Positions 44,191-55,213 of a stretch of DNA of 64,000 bases are shown in pieces (the stretch's first letter is position 1; every line of letters begins with the position of its first letter). The position numbers and the translations under genes were made by a program. The DNA comes from Armigeres subalbatus (Eukaryota > Arthropoda > Insecta > Diptera > Culicidae). Below the pieces are notes generated by a model. That model saw only the letters and a program-made list of their open reading frames with translations. It was not told where the DNA came from and searched no databases. Where the stretch lies: contig NC_085141.1 of assembly GCF_024139115.2 (NCBI RefSeq), positions 403,933,612-403,997,611 of the forward strand. Direction: 5' to 3'.

Positions 44191-45424
44191 TGACGAGTCT
44201 GCTCTCCTTCGTTCCAAAAATAGTTAGATGATGTAGCATATGAAAAGTCTAGATTTACATCCTGTAAAACTGCTACATTTATAAATCATGAAAAAAGGAA
44301 GAGAATCCATGTCCTCGAGCTTCCTTCCAATTCGAATCTCATTAACATTAGAGGATGCAAACCGTAAATCTTGTGGGTCTATCACTGTAGTAGTCACTAT
44401 CAACTTCCTTTACTTGCGGAGTCTATCAAATCTTATCAAGAGTCCTTCTGAGCGATAGTTTACGAAATCGGTGAATAGCGTCGACACATGAAAATTTATG
44501 TGTTGAAAAAATGCTCCCAAATCAGATTTTATTCTTCTAATGTTGAGTAAGTCTACCAGAACAACTAAAAAAGGTTTTTCTCCATCGAGCCTCCCGATCA
44601 GGCTTGTAAAATGTCATCTGCATGTCGTTTGACTAATTTGTTCATAACTGGAGAGTGAAAACTCTACAAAATGTCACGTGTCATTTGACATAATGTCATT
44701 TGAATGACATTTTGCCTCCCACGCCCCAGATTACATATTTACAGCAAAGTCTTGTTTGACAAAGTTGTAGGTCCATTAAAGCGCTATAAGTTTGTCATAT
44801 ATCATGAATTAATAGCTACCTTCTGAAAAAAGTTCTGGGAAAATTATACAAACGAATCCCGATTCTCAAGCGCAAGAAAGTCATCTATATACCATCCTTC
44901 AAACATGCACACTGCACAGGAAGAAAAGAAATTCGACGAGCGATTATCTGATTTTCCAGCCACTAAGAACAGGAACAAAATCTAAGTTCATATTTAACAA
45001 AAGAAGATAAAAAAATAAAAATAAAATACCTGTACAGGATAGCTGAAGCTTGATATCTCTTAAACATTTTTTTCACTTTTTCACTTTTACGTTTTTTACC
45101 TTTTCACATTTTCACTTTTTCACTTCATTGTTCACGATCTTCGAAAAGTGATTCGAAAAGTGAAAAGTTCGAATGAGGTCATGTCCTACGGGAGAATAGA
45201 ATGTGGCAATAGACTTATCTATCCATTTCATCTGCCAACTGGTCAAGGTCTTGTACCATATTCGCACCACTATAATAGAGATTTTAGAAGACAGTAAAGA
45301 CATAAAGCGATTGACCGTTGGAAATGCACCAACGGACAACATACATCACAGCAGGCCATGAACATCATCAACAAATCACGCGTGTCATAGAAGGCGGCGA
45401 ACTCAACTCAGCCTCTTTCAATAC
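44191..45424. other. AT-rich unassigned DNA with a CTTTTTCA repeat
   Basis: No gene. At 45068-45165 CTTTTTCACTTTT-like words repeat and then occur inverted (GAAAAGTGAAAAG), able to form a small stem. Confidence 0.45.
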
Positions 45425-45565
45425 TGCCGTAATCTGAAAAAGTGACGTATACGCCATTTTCCAAAAATTGTGTTAACGAGTACTACTCATCGAGCTCTTT
45501 AACAGAAAAATGGAAAACATGCATGTTGTAAAATGACTGTTACGTCACTTTTCCAGATTACGGCA
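45425..45565. mobile_element. 141-bp MITE with TGCCGTAATCTG ends, copy 2
   Basis: TGCCGTAATCTGAAAAAGTG pairs with CACTTTTCCAGATTACGGCA (45546-45565) with one mismatch. Shares its centre with 39795-39924. Confidence 0.8.
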
Positions 45566-45745
45566 GAATAGCGATCAGTCACCTCACGGTTTCCAGACGC
45601 ACTGGGCAATAAACTCCGGCAAGCAACCATAAAGTCCTCACTGGTCTAATAACAAATTATTGATCTTTAGATATTAGTAAATCATAATCAAAACGGTAAC
45701 GCTGTCAAATCCAATTGAATAATTTTTATGATTATCCGACGTTGC

Positions 45746-46046
45746 GACGTTGGGGCCCTCCTTAGCCGTGCGGTAAGACGCGCGGCTACAAAGCAAGCCC
45801 ATGCTGAGGGTGGCTGGGTTCGATTCCCGGTGCCGGTCTAGGTAATTTTCTAATTGGAAATTGTCTCGACTTCCCTGGGCATAAAAGTATCATCGTGTTA
45901 GCCACATGATATACGAATGCATAAATGGTACCTTGGCTCAGAAACCTCGCAGTTAATTACTGTGGAAGTGCTTAATGAAAACTAAGCTGCGAGGCGGCTC
46001 TGTCCCAGTGTGGGGATGTAATGCCAATAAGAAGAAGAAGACGTTG
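45746..46046 (+). mobile_element. Feilai-type SINE, full length, with 7-bp target-site duplication
   Basis: GACGTTG at 45746-45752 and 46040-46046 flanks the element. The head GGGCCCTCCTTAGCCGTGCG, B-box GGTTCGATTCCC at about 45818, body GACTTCCCTGGGCATAAAAG and tail AATGCCAATAAGAAGAAG are complete. Transcription by RNA polymerase III from the A and B boxes is the known mode for this SINE type. Confidence 0.9.
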
Positions 46047-47644
46047 TGACACGGGATTGAGAAAGGCACTGATCCCATGTCAAAGCGAATGATGAAAACA
46101 ATTTTTGATTACCGCCTTCAATAAGTTGGAATACGCTTTCGAAAAATGTTTTAAAAAAATTAAAATATTTTCTCTTCTGTATTCATTTTATTCAAAACAA
46201 TGTTTATAAGGAATGTTTACAACATTTCTGTTGGAATGGACCCTTTTTAGACTTATGCACGAGCTTCGAACTTTTCTCGAGCGCACCGCAAGCGGCACGC
46301 AGGAACTGCATGGTCATTTTGTCCCATATTTGAAGAATTACGGTCTTTAACTAGCCCTGGTTCTGACATACACAGTTCTAACAGTTCCAAGGTCCTTGCT
46401 GAATATGGTATGAGTGGCCCCGATAGAAACGTTAACATAAGCAGCCGTTTTCTGGATTGAGCGCCCAATCCTACACATCACCTACACGCACGGAGTTCTT
46501 TTTTTCTTTTCTCCTTATTATTTTTCATCGTCCTTTTTCATCGTCTTTCTTATTTCTTCCTTCTTCGTTATTCCCTATTCCTTCTTTTTTCTTCTGTTTT
46601 CTTTTTCGTCCTTTTGCCCATTTCGACTTTTTGTCCCTTTTCGTCAATTTGTCTTCTATCTTTTTGTCCTTTCGACCTTCTGTCCCTTTCGACTTTTTGT
46701 CTTTTCGACCTTTTGTCCCTTCGACCTTTTCTCACAGGTCCATTCAATTACTAAATTTATTGGACAAAAAGCCGATAACTATATACATAACCTCAATTAC
46801 ATACGACTCCTTGTATATACCTTGTATAATGCATTTTGCCATCTCCCACTGTTTCGGAGGCACGAGCAGTGTTGTAAATATTCGGCAGCACTGGATGAAG
46901 GGGATGTTTTATTTTATCATTTTTTATATTTTCTTCCTGCTTTGAAATCAACTTCACATTCCCGGAGAGGCAGAAAAGTAAACAACAGAACTCACATCAC
47001 CCACTGCGCCGCGAAGATGAAATTTACCACAGCAAAATGTACACATTCACCCAGCAAATTGAAAAAATTCACCACGCGTTTAAATGGGCCATACTCACAG
47101 TCATACGGTAAGCCGCGAACTGAGCAGCCTGTAAGAGGCGACTTGTGAGTGGCTGAATGCGAAATTGAATGGTCGGTGTTGGAAATGATTTTTCGGCTGC
47201 ACCCAGTCGCACTCACCACGGCGGCGATGAAGACGACCGCTGATTATACTGAGATCCATGTTTTTCACTGCATTGACTATGAAATATTTCTACCCTGGGC
47301 ACGAGGTATCACTTGAATTTTAGTTTATTCTGTGGACAAGAACATCTTTGGTACCCTCAATTTTCCGCAAATGCCTTTTTTTTAGCCAAAGTGTGGGCAA
47401 TGATAGCGAAGGAAAAACTCAGTTCGAAATTATCAACGCCGAAGAAAACTCGTTCTAAAATCTAAGCCTCAATGAATTTTCCTAATAGTGCAAGCTCGTC
47501 TGGTCTCTAAGAAGAAAAAGCAAAGAAAAGCATTCATTTTTCTTAGCGATGTCATTTTTTTAACTATGTCATTAGATCACATAATGCGATAAGCATTGTG
47601 GAGCATTTGTTCGAACTGCAAACGCTTTAGTACATAAACGTTCG
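46047..47644. other. unassigned DNA with a pyrimidine-rich repeat
   Basis: 46490-46735 is T- and C-rich with repeated TTTTGTCCCTTTCGAC words of about 16 bp; the 162-codon frame over it is compositional. A 71-codon minus frame at 46253-46468 and a 108-codon frame at 46822-47148 are not recognisable. Confidence 0.4.
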
Positions 47645-47765
47645 TCGCTAACCACGCACTCTACAGGAGGACCACAAATCGTCTTCCATACGATTTATTT
47701 ATCTTGCTTGCTGCGCACCACCCGTGTCGGATCGCCATCGAGAATCATTTTCAATGTTCAAGCCA
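47645..47765 (-). pseudogene. LINE-D C-terminal fragment
   Basis: CGCTAACCACGCACTCTAC and CGTGTCGGATCGCCATCGAG match the LINE-D region at 51470-51600 (CGCCAACCACGCAGTCTAC, CGTCGGATCGTTGTCGAG). About 120 bp, no frame kept. Confidence 0.6.
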
Positions 47766-49433
47766 CTACTTAGAGCAAATGTTCCACAACGATATAAAAG
47801 TGTTCAATTGTTTCAGTAGATTGGGCTTTTGCGAATTCATTCTCCAGATGGAGTTGATTATGAAGTAAGTAAATTATGAAGAGATCTAGTTCAGCTTGGA
47901 TTGTTTTGAGGATTGATGAACTCATTTATGCAACGATACAAAGTTTCAAGTGTTAGTATTAATGCGAAATATCGTCGAGAAACATCAAAAAAGAGCTTTT
48001 TAGTCGCATTACTCAATATAGTCAAAAATAGAATCAATACACTTATAGAAAAAAAACTCTGCTTTCTTAAATTCTTCTTCAAGAACACAACCCTTGAAAG
48101 TGACTTTTAAACCGACCTATCTAAACATTCACATTCGAGCTATTAAGGCGACTATTGACATAGGCAAATTTATCCGGTTTTTCTTGAGCCTGTCTGGTCT
48201 GGTTCAAGTCTGTTGTGAAATCGCCAACGAAAGTGGAAATTACTCCTTTTCATTCGATTCAAACCGCTCCCTAAAGCTCTGAAACGACCCATTCATCGAG
48301 ACTGCAAACCAAAGAGATTTCGCATACTTCTTTTCCTTTCTATCTCAACTGGGTCAAATGGGACTTCCTAAGCGGCTGTGTTTGCATTTCCCAACCATTT
48401 TCTATTTGCTTTGATGTGCGCCGTTGCCCGAAAAGCATTTCTCCTTTTTGTCCTTGCTGCCATATATCCTTCTTCGGAAAACGGAACGTCCAAAACACCG
48501 AATCTGAAGGCCGCCAAAGTGGGTAAAGCGCCGCACCGGTTGATGAATGTTAAATATTTGCCCATGGCAAAATAATTCGACAAATTTGTCAAACAGCTTA
48601 GACCGGTGCTTCCTTTCTGACACCGGACCATCATTGTCAAACACGCCGCAATTATTGGCAATCAGTTAAATCCCTGCGCTAGGCAAATTGAAGAAGATAG
48701 GGATTCTGATACAAACAGCAGTCCCTCCGCTCCAGGTTTGACATGTGCAGCCAGGATCTATAATTGCGTCCCTGCGGATTAGAGTATCCCGCTGCACAGG
48801 ACATCCTTAAACGCCACCCCATGCATTGTAAGCTTTTTTGTTTTGCCTGCTCTGCTTCGCTTCCGCAAGGCCGTGTGTACCCTTCTCGACCTCACATTAT
48901 TGCTTGTCATTTGTCAACAGTTTAATACACATGATCTGTGTCTCGGTTTCATCCCTACCCTTGGACCAATTGAATCGTTGATGCTCTTGCTTTCTTCCTA
49001 TCCATGAAGTTATGGGAAGAATTGCAGGAGGGTTGCTCTTCGCTTTTGTCGGACAAGTTTATATCCAAATTTTCGAAGACTACCCTAACTATGTATGTGG
49101 ACCAAACACAAGTGCTTCTCGTTCATTGGTGTAGCAAGGGTTGTTTTTCGTTAATGACTCTATCTTGTAGAAAAAATATACAAATGCTAAGCAAAGAAGT
49201 AATTAATAGAGTTAATTATCACCCTGTGTTGGTCAGACCATATTTCCGCTGCACTTAGGCATTATAAGGTGGCGTTCTTTTCAAAACACCGATCTATGAA
49301 AGTGCAAAACATTTTTCAAGCAAGAAAAAAAGTTCTTTTATTTGCACTAATTTGAGTTTCAATTAAAAATAATTCATATTTCGGAAAACGGAGACGGAAA
49401 AATTCCATAAAAGTACTTCAGATTTCGGAGATA
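47766..49433. other. unassigned DNA, possibly single copy
   Basis: A 97-codon minus frame at 48368-48661 and several smaller ones are present on both strands. None has a motif I recognise and no splice signals stand out. Confidence 0.35.
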
Positions 49434-49958
49434 ATGAAAGAGAGTTCTAAACTGGCCCTCCATATCACTACGCCATCGTTCACCACAGCGTCGACGACGG
49501 ATGAACCCACAAAGCGCAAGTACAAAACTGTTTGGATTATCATTTCCCTTGTTACCTCTTCAATTGGATCGTTCACCCCATTTTCTATACTTTCTCGCTC
49601 CGAACTCGCTTTGGGCTGGCTGTTGTCGCAAAGAACTCCCGTAGACCGTGTCGGGATGTACAAATCCAAACTGCCAGCAGGGTGGTGGAAGGACAGTTGG
49701 TTGCGAATCCGGATGATAACCTGCTGCAACCGCTGCTGCTGGCTGGTTGACTCGTTGCAAAGGAAAGACCAATATTTATTACCACACATCCCAAAACGAC
49801 ACTGACGATGCGATGGCCCTACGACGACAGCCACGGTTGAGCCAAACGAAGAGGATGTTCGAACAAATGTGCAAATTTTCATGAAGCAAGAAGAGGCACA
49901 GGTCCTCCGGGAAATCCCACTGCCGCCGCTACTAAACAGGGACATATTTGGCCAATAA
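49434..49958 (+). pseudogene. possible unidentified coding remnant with one in-frame TGA
   Basis: The plus frame from ATG at 49434 is open to a TGA at 49803-49805, then stays open to TAA at 49956-49958. The last part reads EPNEEDVRTNVQIFMKQEEA and LREIPLPPLLNRDIFGQ, which looks like real protein in composition. The first part has KRKYKTVWIIISLVTSSIG, a possible membrane stretch. No family recognised. It could be a decayed gene, an exon with an intron around the stop, or chance; a 175-codon frame overlaps on the minus strand. Confidence 0.3.
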
Positions 49959-51093
49959 ATCAGTGGGAATTAAACATTTTTACCCGGCCCAGAGGATAGT
50001 TTATATTCTATTTGCGGATTGTCAGATGGGGTCGGATTGCTGATGTAGTTTTTTGCTGCTCGATGCGCTCGAGAAAATAAGAGAGAAGGGACCAATTTGT
50101 AAGTTCAGTCCATATCCAGAACGAATCGGACTGTTTATCGATATCAAAACAGTGTTGGTATAATGCCAACATGCAGAAAGTGGATCAAACAAGGGCTGAG
50201 TGGAACATTTATTAACCCGTTGAAGCTTGGTGATTTATGATTAAATATGGGAGCTTAATACATACATTTCTTTCCTATTTAATATGTGAGATAGAAAGAC
50301 GTACTTAGTGTTGTTAAATAAAGGCTTATGAATCATATGGGCCACTAGAAACCTCAAGGTTAGGATGAACTTGTATGTCTCATAGACAACATCTACGCTT
50401 CCGCAAATAAGTAGGGACACGGCAGGTATCTCCGTCCATCGTCGTAGGGACTAAAACCAACAAAAGCAACGTGCATTTGCTAGAACTTCACTAAAGCAGA
50501 ACGTTTATCCTGAGCTTACGATTTGGTACAGATGAGTTTGGCAAAAAAAGTATCTTTTTTATTGGTTTTCGAGACTTTGACGAAAAGACGAAAATGCCTG
50601 CCTTAACTCTACTACATAATCTACATAATTTTGTATATGTATATAAGCAATCATTAGGCTTATGCTAATAACCATATGGTCAATTCTCCAGACTCTTGAG
50701 GTTATTCGAATGCCTTTAGATTCCAAAGATTTTCACTGATTCTTATGAATTTCTACGGATTCCATAGTCAGCCGAATTCACAGATTCATCATGTAATGTG
50801 GGACGTTTTCTGACACGCCCGCAATGCAAGTAGACGGGACTGTCCCACATAATATGGGACGTCCGGCCACTTAAGGATTGAGGATAGGCCACACGTATTG
50901 TCCTCAATAGAAGCTTAGTTTACTTTTGCCAATTTCACTAATAATAAACCGCAATTTATACAAATAAGAGTTGAGCGGCAAAAAATGAAAACTTGCCTTT
51001 TTTCATTCGAACTAAATACTAACATATAAAAGATTATTTCAGTTTATTAGATTTAATAGACTTTAAATCGGGTACTCAATTGATTTAAGTACA
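49959..51093. other. AT-rich unassigned DNA
   Basis: No gene seen. Around 50798-50865 TGTGGGAC and GTCCCACA words are partly inverted, a weak repeat remnant. Confidence 0.4.
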
Positions 51094-51165
51094 GTCATAC
51101 CTCGATATAACGTAATTCAAGTTTTATTTTCGTTACGTTATATCGAGGTTACGTTATATCGAAGC
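51093..51165. mobile_element. pogo/Tc1-like terminal repeat cluster
   Basis: CAGTCATACCTCGATATAAC, an end typical of pogo-type elements. CCTCGATATAACGTAA at 51100-51115 is the exact complement of 51133-51148, and a third partial copy follows at 51149. Only ends are left, with no transposase. Confidence 0.55.
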
Positions 51166-51377
51166 ACATTTTTTTTAAAATTTTTTTTAATTCGTTTTTT
51201 TATAAAAGAATTTTTACCTAAAACCAATGTTATTCATCCACCAGGGTGTTCCAACCTTTCTAACCCAACTTTTTTTTTTTTAATTTATGATCTTATTGAT
51301 GTTTATCTTTGAATATTACTGTAATCAGTATTCGTTTAATAATTCATAAATAAGAATAAACCTGAATTTAATATTAT

Positions 51378-51950
51378 TCTAGATTATTATTTATTATTTA
51401 TTCAGACTAAGGCCGAAGTGGCCTGTGCGGTATATAAAAGTTTCTCTTCATTCGGCTCCGTCCATGGCTACACGTCGCCAACCACGCAGTCTACGGAGGG
51501 TCCGCAAGTCATCTTCCACCTGATCGATCCACCTTGCCCACTACGCACCTTGCCTTCTTGTGCCCGTCGGATCGTTGTCGAGAACCATTTTCCAACATTC
51601 TGGCTACGTGCTCGGCCCATCACAGTCGTCCGATTTTTGCGGTCCCAGCAGCTCATGCAACTCGTGGTTTATTCGCCTCCTCCACGTACCGTCCACCATC
51701 TGCACCCCACCATAGATGGTACGCAGCACTTTCCTTTAGAAAATTCCCAGTGCACGTTGGTCTTCCACGAGTATCGTCCAGGTCTCGTGTCCGTAGAGAA
51801 ATACCGGTCTAATAAGCGTTTTGTAGATTGTCAGGTGGTGTAGATTGCAAAATGGTGGGTTGACATCAACGAAGGAGCGTCCAACAGAGCTCTGGTCCCC
51901 ACAAGTCCCTATCTCACGCTTCCACGGGTCGTCCGATGGCAAAAGACCGC
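51378..51950 (-). pseudogene. LINE-D C-terminal region and 3' end
   Basis: Minus frames give LTIYKTLIRPVFLYGHETW, LVEDQRALGIF and, after shifts, NRTTVMGRARSQNVGKWF and RWIDQVEDDLRTLRG-like sequence: the region after the RT. The 3' end near 51400 carries GGCCACTTCGGCCTTAGTC and an AATAAATAAT-type tail. Distinct from LINE-A, B and C in detail. 5'-truncated. Confidence 0.7.
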
Positions 51951-52265
51951 CAGCTATGGGTTGTGTACTTAGTGCAGCCTGGGCACTGTTGTCCTTCTGA
52001 CATCTACTAGAGTGAGAAAGTACGCCTCGAGCATCTGTTCACCAGGAGGTGCGGCTCAAACAGCGTCTGCCTGGTACCCAGCGGCTGATCAACGAAATGC
52101 TGTATCACGTCAGCTATACCTAAGGTGGCAGCCCCAACAGCGCGATGTAGGTAAAGCGACCCCGGTAAGGTAGCTTACTGAAGCCTCTGAAATACCACGA
52201 AAAATGGAGATAGAAGAGAAAGAGAACGTTATTTTTGGCAACCGACCCGGCAAAGAAATAAGGAT

Positions 52266-53081
52266 TATGATTGGAAACTCGGTACCTGGAATGTCAGGGC
52301 CCTGAATGAACCTGGACGAGTGAGCCTTCTGGCTCGTAAACTGCAGAAGGTTGGAGTGAACGTGGCTGCTATTCAAGAAGTCCGATGGCCTAGATCCGGA
52401 GAACGTGAATTCTGAGCCGTGGACCCCACGACCAACACTGCATTCAAGTATAACATCTATCACAGCGGCGGCGGAAAAGCAGAGCATGGAGTTGGTTTCG
52501 TAGTGATGGGCAAGCAGATGAAGCGAGTGATGCGGTGGAAACCCATTAGCGAACGAATCTGTGTATTGAGGATACGGGGCAAATTCTTCAATTACAGCCT
52601 AATCAACGTTTACGCACCGACAAACGATAAATCAACGACATTCAGAGATCCGAACATTGACTCTGATCACTATCTCGTTGTCAGTAAAATTCGATCACGG
52701 TTGTCAACTGTATCGAACGAAAGGTCACAGCAAACGATGCGTTGCAATATCTATATATTGTCGGCGGAAGGAGTATCGGCTGAGTACCGCCAGAAGCTCG
52801 ACGAGCGGATAAGTGCAAGCAACGTTAGCGGCAACATCAACGATCGGGAGTCGAAGTCGATCCATGGAGCGGTGAGCACAATAGCACGAGAAGTGGTAGG
52901 CACTGCACAGAGGCGACCCGGGACGGGTTGGTTCGATGTGAAGTGTCGGTGTATGACATACGATAAGAACGTTGCCAGAAGCCGGATGTTGGTGTCGGGT
53001 ACCCGAACGAATGGAAATCGGTACAAGGAGCCGAAAAACGAACCCACCGCAGGAAGAAGGAAGAACACGAAGAACAAGTGA
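52266..53081 (+). pseudogene. LINE-C endonuclease, internally deleted
   Basis: Reads DWKLGTWNVRALNEPGR, VAAIQEVRWPRSG, then a stop near 52416 and an open frame from 52419 with VGFVVMGKQMKRVMRW, NYSLINVYAPTNDKS. It then jumps to NIDSDHYLVVSKIRSRLS. The GD-N and QIDH motifs are missing because of the deletion at about 52640. A basic linker follows to 53081. Confidence 0.8.
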
Positions 53082-53296
53082 TTTGTGAGGCGCAGAAAAA
53101 ATGGAGCAGAACGATATGCGGAGAACGATCAGCAGAAGGATCATAGAACATGAGTCTGTTAATGGCGTGCGGAGAAAGACAGCGGCATCTCCCGTCATGT
53201 GCAACGACCAACAAGGGAATTTGCTGACAGATAATGGACAAGCTGTGGTGTCGCCTACACTAGATGAGGTTAAAAAAGCTGTTAAAGAGCTGAAAA

Positions 53297-53831
53297 CAAT
53301 AAGCAGGGCTGACAATAGTCATTCTCGTCGCATGAAGGAAGCGAAAAAAAATTAGTCTTCGTCATAACATTGCACGACGCAACAACTATTCGTTTTCTTC
53401 GCACCGCATGCGTACCACGACGATAGTCGCGCAGCCAAAAGTTATGACGATTTTCGTCGTCACTTCTTCACACAATTGATTGCACGTCATTATAGACGGA
53501 CTGGTTAAAATCATAACAGCGTCTTAAATAAACAAATAGTAGGAACTTTGGTAACATAAATGTATCGATAACATTCATAACGTCTGCATACGTTGCTTCA
53601 AATTCATTATTACAAAGAATTAGTTAAAATCTTCGCATGGCAGCTGCCGCTTGAAGAATAACGGTATGAAGTCTTCGTTCTTCGATGTCGTCATGACGAT
53701 TTGGTTACACGACGAAAGCTTACGTCGTGCGCGTCATTGACGATGTGTAGAGTAGCAATGAAGACACTGCATCTCGTCGCTACTGTGCCACTTCGTGCAA
53801 TGACGATGACTATTGTCAGCCCTGCAATAAG
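53297..53831. mobile_element. 521-bp TIR element with 7-bp target-site duplication
   Basis: CAATAAG at 53297-53303 and 53825-53831. The ends CAGGGCTGACAATAGTCAT (53304) and ATGACTATTGTCAGCCCTG (53806-53824) are exact complements. The CAGGG start suggests a hAT-type element, although hAT elements usually give 8 bp. No transposase. Internal CGTCGT/ACGACG words recur. Confidence 0.85.
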
Positions 53832-53905
53832 GCTGTGGGGAAGGACCAGATCCCGGCTGAACTTCTCAAACAAGGCAGTGAGCAGCTTTATGAATTTCTG
53901 CACGG

Positions 53906-55213
53906 TATTATGTCGAAAATATGGGAAGAGTGCGTGATTTTTCTTGTTTCGGACTGCAGAACGATGACGCGATCGGCCGAAATATTTGTTCTGCATTGCG
54001 CGGCTGGTTATAAAAATCAGTTCAGTGCGTGGTTTTTCTTGTTTCGGACTGCAGAACGATGACGCGATCGGTCGAAATATTTATTCTGCATTGCGCGGCC
54101 AGTAATAAAAATCAGTTCAGTGCGAGATTTCTCTTGTTTCGGACTGCAGAACGATGACGCGATCGGCCGAAATATTTGTTCTGCATTGCGCGGCTGGTTA
54201 TAAAAATCAGTTCAGTGCGTGATTTTTCTTGTTTCGGACTGCAGAACGATGACGCGATCGGCCGAAATATTTGTTCTGCATTGCGCGGCCGGTAATAAAA
54301 ATCAGTTCAGTGCGTGATTTCTCTTGTTTCGGACTGCAGAACGATCGCGCGATCGGCCGAAATATTTGTTCTGCATTGCGCGGCTGGTTATAAAAATCAG
54401 TTCAGTGCGTGATTTTTCTTGTTTCGGACTGCAGAACGATGACGCGATCGGCCGAAATATTTGTTCTGCATTGTGCGGCTGGTTATAAAAATCAGTTCAG
54501 TGCGTGATTTCTCTTGTTTCGGACTGCAGAACGATGACGCGATCGGCCGAAATATTTGTTCTGCATTGCGCGGCCGGTAATAAAAGTAGCTATCGAACAA
54601 GTAAGTGCAGTGCGTGTTTTAGTCGTCGGGAAAAAAATAAAGTATCTATCTTGTGTTCGGTGGCTCATGTCGCGCGGTCGAAAAAAGCGAGTTCTTCAAT
54701 AGTTTGCTGTAGCCATCGAACAAGTGAGTACAGAGTGCTGCGCTTCCGTGCGGTCGTCCAGAACGCGAATCTCCTTAGCTTTCATATGCCACCGGGCGTG
54801 CATGTTTTTTTAACTTTTAACTCGTATTAGTGTCATTACCCATCCCATAGATCGCATCGCTTACCAAAGTGAATCCAGATAAATTATCCTTTGTAACTAA
54901 GACGATATCCTATCCCAAGACAATCGTGGAGATGCAGAGGTATACTCGGTCTCTAGTAGCAACGAGAGTCGGACTAACAATCCTTCCATTCCTATATGAC
55001 CGTAAGGACGTGGCCGGCGCCGTTATTGACTTTAAATATTTGAGCTCCCGTAACGTGTACATAGTGAATGGGTAGCTAATCCCAAGCCCCATTCATTGTG
55101 TTCTCTGTACAATTTCGCAAGTTCAGTCAATCACGGAGTAGCAACTACGAATTGTGCGGTCATAATGCTCATGCTCATGCTCATGCTCATATTATGTCGA
55201 AAATATGGGAAGA
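53906..55213 (+). mobile_element. 1,260-bp non-autonomous retroelement with 24-bp target-site duplication
   Basis: An exact 24-bp repeat (TATTATGTCG to TATGGGAAGA) occurs at 53906-53929 and 55190-55213. The insert (53930-55189) starts with about eight tandem monomers of about 93 bp (to about 54590). A unique part follows with CATCGAACAAGTGAGTACAG, and it ends with GCTCAT repeated four times (55166-55189). No ORF above about 110 codons. The long duplication and simple-repeat tail point to mobilisation by a LINE enzyme; 5' monomers of this sort can act as promoter units. A diverged relative is at 21195-21903. Confidence 0.85.
53931..54592 (+). repeat. eight-unit tandem array of about 93-bp monomers
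   Basis: Each unit has TGTTTCGGACTGCAGAACGA, CGCGATCGGCCGAAATATTT, GTTCTGCATTGCGCGGC and TAAAAATCAGTTCAGTGCG. Units alternate between GGTTATAAAA and GGTAATAAAA variants, which hints at a two-unit amplification step. Confidence 0.85.

Noticed and set aside
45754..45830. Possible tRNA gene
   Set aside because: The A and B boxes belong to the head of the Feilai SINE; the tRNA fold and the anticodon arm are not kept.
46457..46945. 162-codon Phe/Ser-rich frame
   Set aside because: Compositional, over a T/C-rich repeat.
53931..54592. CRISPR-like array
   Set aside because: The units are about 93-bp monomers repeated whole, without unique spacers, in a eukaryotic genome.
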